Positions 62,659 to 64,000 of a DNA stretch of 64,000 nt are shown in pieces. Position 1 is the stretch's first letter; each line of letters begins with the position of its first letter. The notes beneath the pieces were generated by a model. That model searched no databases. It had not been told where the DNA came from and was given only the letters and a program-made list of their open reading frames with translations. This DNA is from Betaproteobacteria bacterium Ga0077523. GTDB lineage: Bacteria; Pseudomonadota; Gammaproteobacteria; Burkholderiales; Ga0077523. Location of the stretch: the NCBI GenBank assembly GCA_001464695.1, contig LNDQ01000150.1:1-64000 (forward strand). The letters run 5' to 3'. A program made the translations under genes and the position numbers.

Positions 62659-63462
62659 GTGGCCGGAAACGACACGGTGCTGCAGCAGTTTGGTGCCGAA
62701 GCGACGGCGCGCCGCGTCGAGGCGTTGTACCTGACTCCCGATGTCGCGCAGCAGCGCGAAACGACGCTGGCTGAATTGGCACTGCGCCCCGGGGAGCGTG
62801 TCCTCGATGTCGGCTGCGGTCCCGGCTTGCTCGCCGAGAGTGCGGCCGCAGCCGTCGGTGCTGCCGGCGCGGTCTGTGGCGTCGACCTGTCGCCGCCGAT
62901 GGTGGCCCTGGCACGGCGACGGTGTGCCCACCTGCCCTGGGTTGCGTTCGAGGTCGCGGATGCGGTTGCTCTGCCGGGCGCGGCGGAGCGCTTCGATGCG
63001 GTCACCTGTACCCAGGTGCTCGAATACGTGCCCGATGTCGAACGCGCGCTCGACGAGTTGCGGCGTGTGCTGCGGCCCGGCGGTCGTTTGGCTCTGGTCG
63101 ACACCGATTGGGAGTCGTGCGTGTGGGCGAGCGCCGACATCGACCGGATGCGCCGGATGCTCGCCGCGTGGGACAGCCATTGCGCCCATCCACAGTTACC
63201 CCGGGTACTTGGCCCGATGCTTGCGCGTCATGGCTTTCGAGTCGAGAAAGTGGCAGCCGTGGCGATCGTCAATGCGATGGACGCCTCCAATACCTATAGC
63301 GAGGGGATGATGGCGATGATTGCGGAGCATGCCGTGCGTCGGGAAAGTGTCGAAGAATTTGACGCTCGCGCCTGGCTGGACGATCTCCGCGACCGGATCA
63401 GTCGGGGCGAAGCGTTCTTCAGCCTCGACCGTCACCTGTTCCTGGCCACCCGCCTGCCATGA
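62659..63462 (+). CDS. SAM-dependent methyltransferase (class I, Methyltransf_11 type)
   Basis: 267 aa from a GTG at 62659, 5 bp after the amidase stop (a GTG at 62650 overlapping the amidase is the alternative). The SAM motif is VLDVGCGPGLLAES, motif II FDAVTCTQVLEYV and motif III LRPGGRLALVDTD. It resembles UbiE-like and arsenite-type methyltransferases but the substrate is unclear. Likely in an operon with the amidase. Confidence 0.8.
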   Translation: MAGNDTVLQQFGAEATARRVEALYLTPDVAQQRETTLAELALRPGERVLDVGCGPGLLAESAAAAVGAAGAVCGVDLSPPMVALARRRCAHLPWVAFEVADAVALPGAAERFDAVTCTQVLEYVPDVERALDELRRVLRPGGRLALVDTDWESCVWASADIDRMRRMLAAWDSHCAHPQLPRVLGPMLARHGFRVEKVAAVAIVNAMDASNTYSEGMMAMIAEHAVRRESVEEFDARAWLDDLRDRISRGEAFFSLDRHLFLATRLP

Positions 63463-63546
63463 CGCCGTCGTTCACTTCGCCCCTGGAACCCGGTAGCCTA
63501 GTGTGCATGTTTGCGCCCGCTTCGCCGTTGCGTCACGGAGCCGCCC

Positions 63547-63915
63547 TTGGTTGAACCGAAAGTGTGGCTCGGCGAGGAGGGCATCGTCCGCGTGGACTTC
63601 GGCGGCACCGGTGTGGTGACGCTCGACCTCGTCAAGGCGGAGCTCGCGGCGCGCAAGCGCATCGGTTCGACGCCCCAGGTGACGCTGGTGCACCTGCCGG
63701 GGGTGTGGCGGGTGGATGTGCAGGCCGCCGCGTTCATTTCGAGCCTCGAGATGGTGTCGATGACACGCGCCTCGGGCATGGTGACCGAATCGAGCCTGGG
63801 CAACCTCGCGGTGCGCGTGTTCGACCTGTATCACCGCCCGCCGTTTCCGTGGCGGGTGTTTGCGAACGAGGCCGACGCGGTCGACTGGCTGCAGCAATTC
63901 GTGGGGCATCGCTAG
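63547..63915 (+). CDS. Small STAS-like protein (DUF7793-like)
   Basis: 122 aa from a TTG at 63547 with GGAG 6 nt upstream; the frame also stays open to a TTG at 63511. The layout (VWLGEEGIVRVDFGG, LVHLPGVWRVDVQAAAFI, PPFPWRVFANEADAVDWLQ) resembles a STAS-like domain family described as DUF7793. No catalytic motif. Function unknown; possibly an interaction module. Confidence 0.55.
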   Translation: MVEPKVWLGEEGIVRVDFGGTGVVTLDLVKAELAARKRIGSTPQVTLVHLPGVWRVDVQAAAFISSLEMVSMTRASGMVTESSLGNLAVRVFDLYHRPPFPWRVFANEADAVDWLQQFVGHR

Positions 63916-63950
63916 CCCCCACGCTGACGCGCGAGGGAAGGAGAGAACGG

Positions 63951-63975
63951 CGACGATCGGTGAGGCTGATCGTCG
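63951..63975 (+). terminator. Hairpin after the last gene
   Basis: CGACGATC (63951-63958) pairs with GATCGTCG (63968-63975) around a 9-nt loop. No T-run follows. CCCCCATCCC at the window edge suggests another family A repeat begins here. Confidence 0.45.
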
Positions 63976-64000
63976 AGATGGACGATGGCCCCCATCCCGG

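Overview
The window is a GC-rich stretch of a Gram-negative chromosome, most likely from a betaproteobacterium. This inference rests on gene order: grpE-dnaK-dnaJ beside hrcA/hemH, nadK-recN, fur facing bamE, carAB-greA-yhbY-rlmE-ftsH-folP-glmM, tpiA-secG-tRNA-Leu followed by a complete nuoA-N operon. Lipoprotein, outer-membrane and periplasmic genes (bamE, a patatin-barrel protein, pstS) agree with two membranes. I see no insertion sequence, prophage, rRNA or CRISPR array.

Layout. 1-6.2 kb, minus strand: heat-shock genes (hrcA, hemH, grpE, dnaK, dnaJ), with sigma-32-like promoters in front of grpE and dnaK. 6.3-21.7 kb: mostly plus-strand housekeeping (nadK, recN, bamE, dapB, carAB, greA, rlmE, ftsH, folP, glmM) with fur and yhbY on the minus strand. 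21.8-25.7 kb: pstSCAB phosphate transporter behind a well-formed Pho box; no phoU or phoB follows in this window. 25.8-42.1 kb: tpiA, secG, tRNA-Leu(GAG) and all fourteen NADH dehydrogenase I genes, then a NUDIX hydrolase. The nuoC-nuoD gap carries a 35-bp duplicate of the nuoD start region.

42.6-48.0 kb is the most interesting part. It has an RpfF-type DSF (cis-2 fatty acid signal) synthase, directly followed on the same strand by a MerR-HTH/PAS/GGDEF/EAL protein, and, divergently, a PlsC plus acyl-ligase protein of the Aas type. Together they look like a signal synthase, a c-di-GMP receptor/effector and a fatty-acid recycling enzyme. The EAL gene has an apparent 22-bp deletion that removes the DDFG metal motif and shifts the frame.

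48.1-64 kb: accessory and housekeeping genes. These are a PQQ-type sugar dehydrogenase, htpG (sigma-32-like promoter), a BT1-like transporter, a PaiB-like protein, a degenerate histidine phosphatase, a DUF2970 protein, an ECHDC3-like crotonase, a PlpD-like patatin/POTRA/beta-barrel protein, ppa, a FIST-domain protein, a DUF599 membrane protein, an amidase, a methyltransferase and a small STAS-like protein. Many intergenic gaps hold palindromic repeats of at least five families, some recurring at two to four places.
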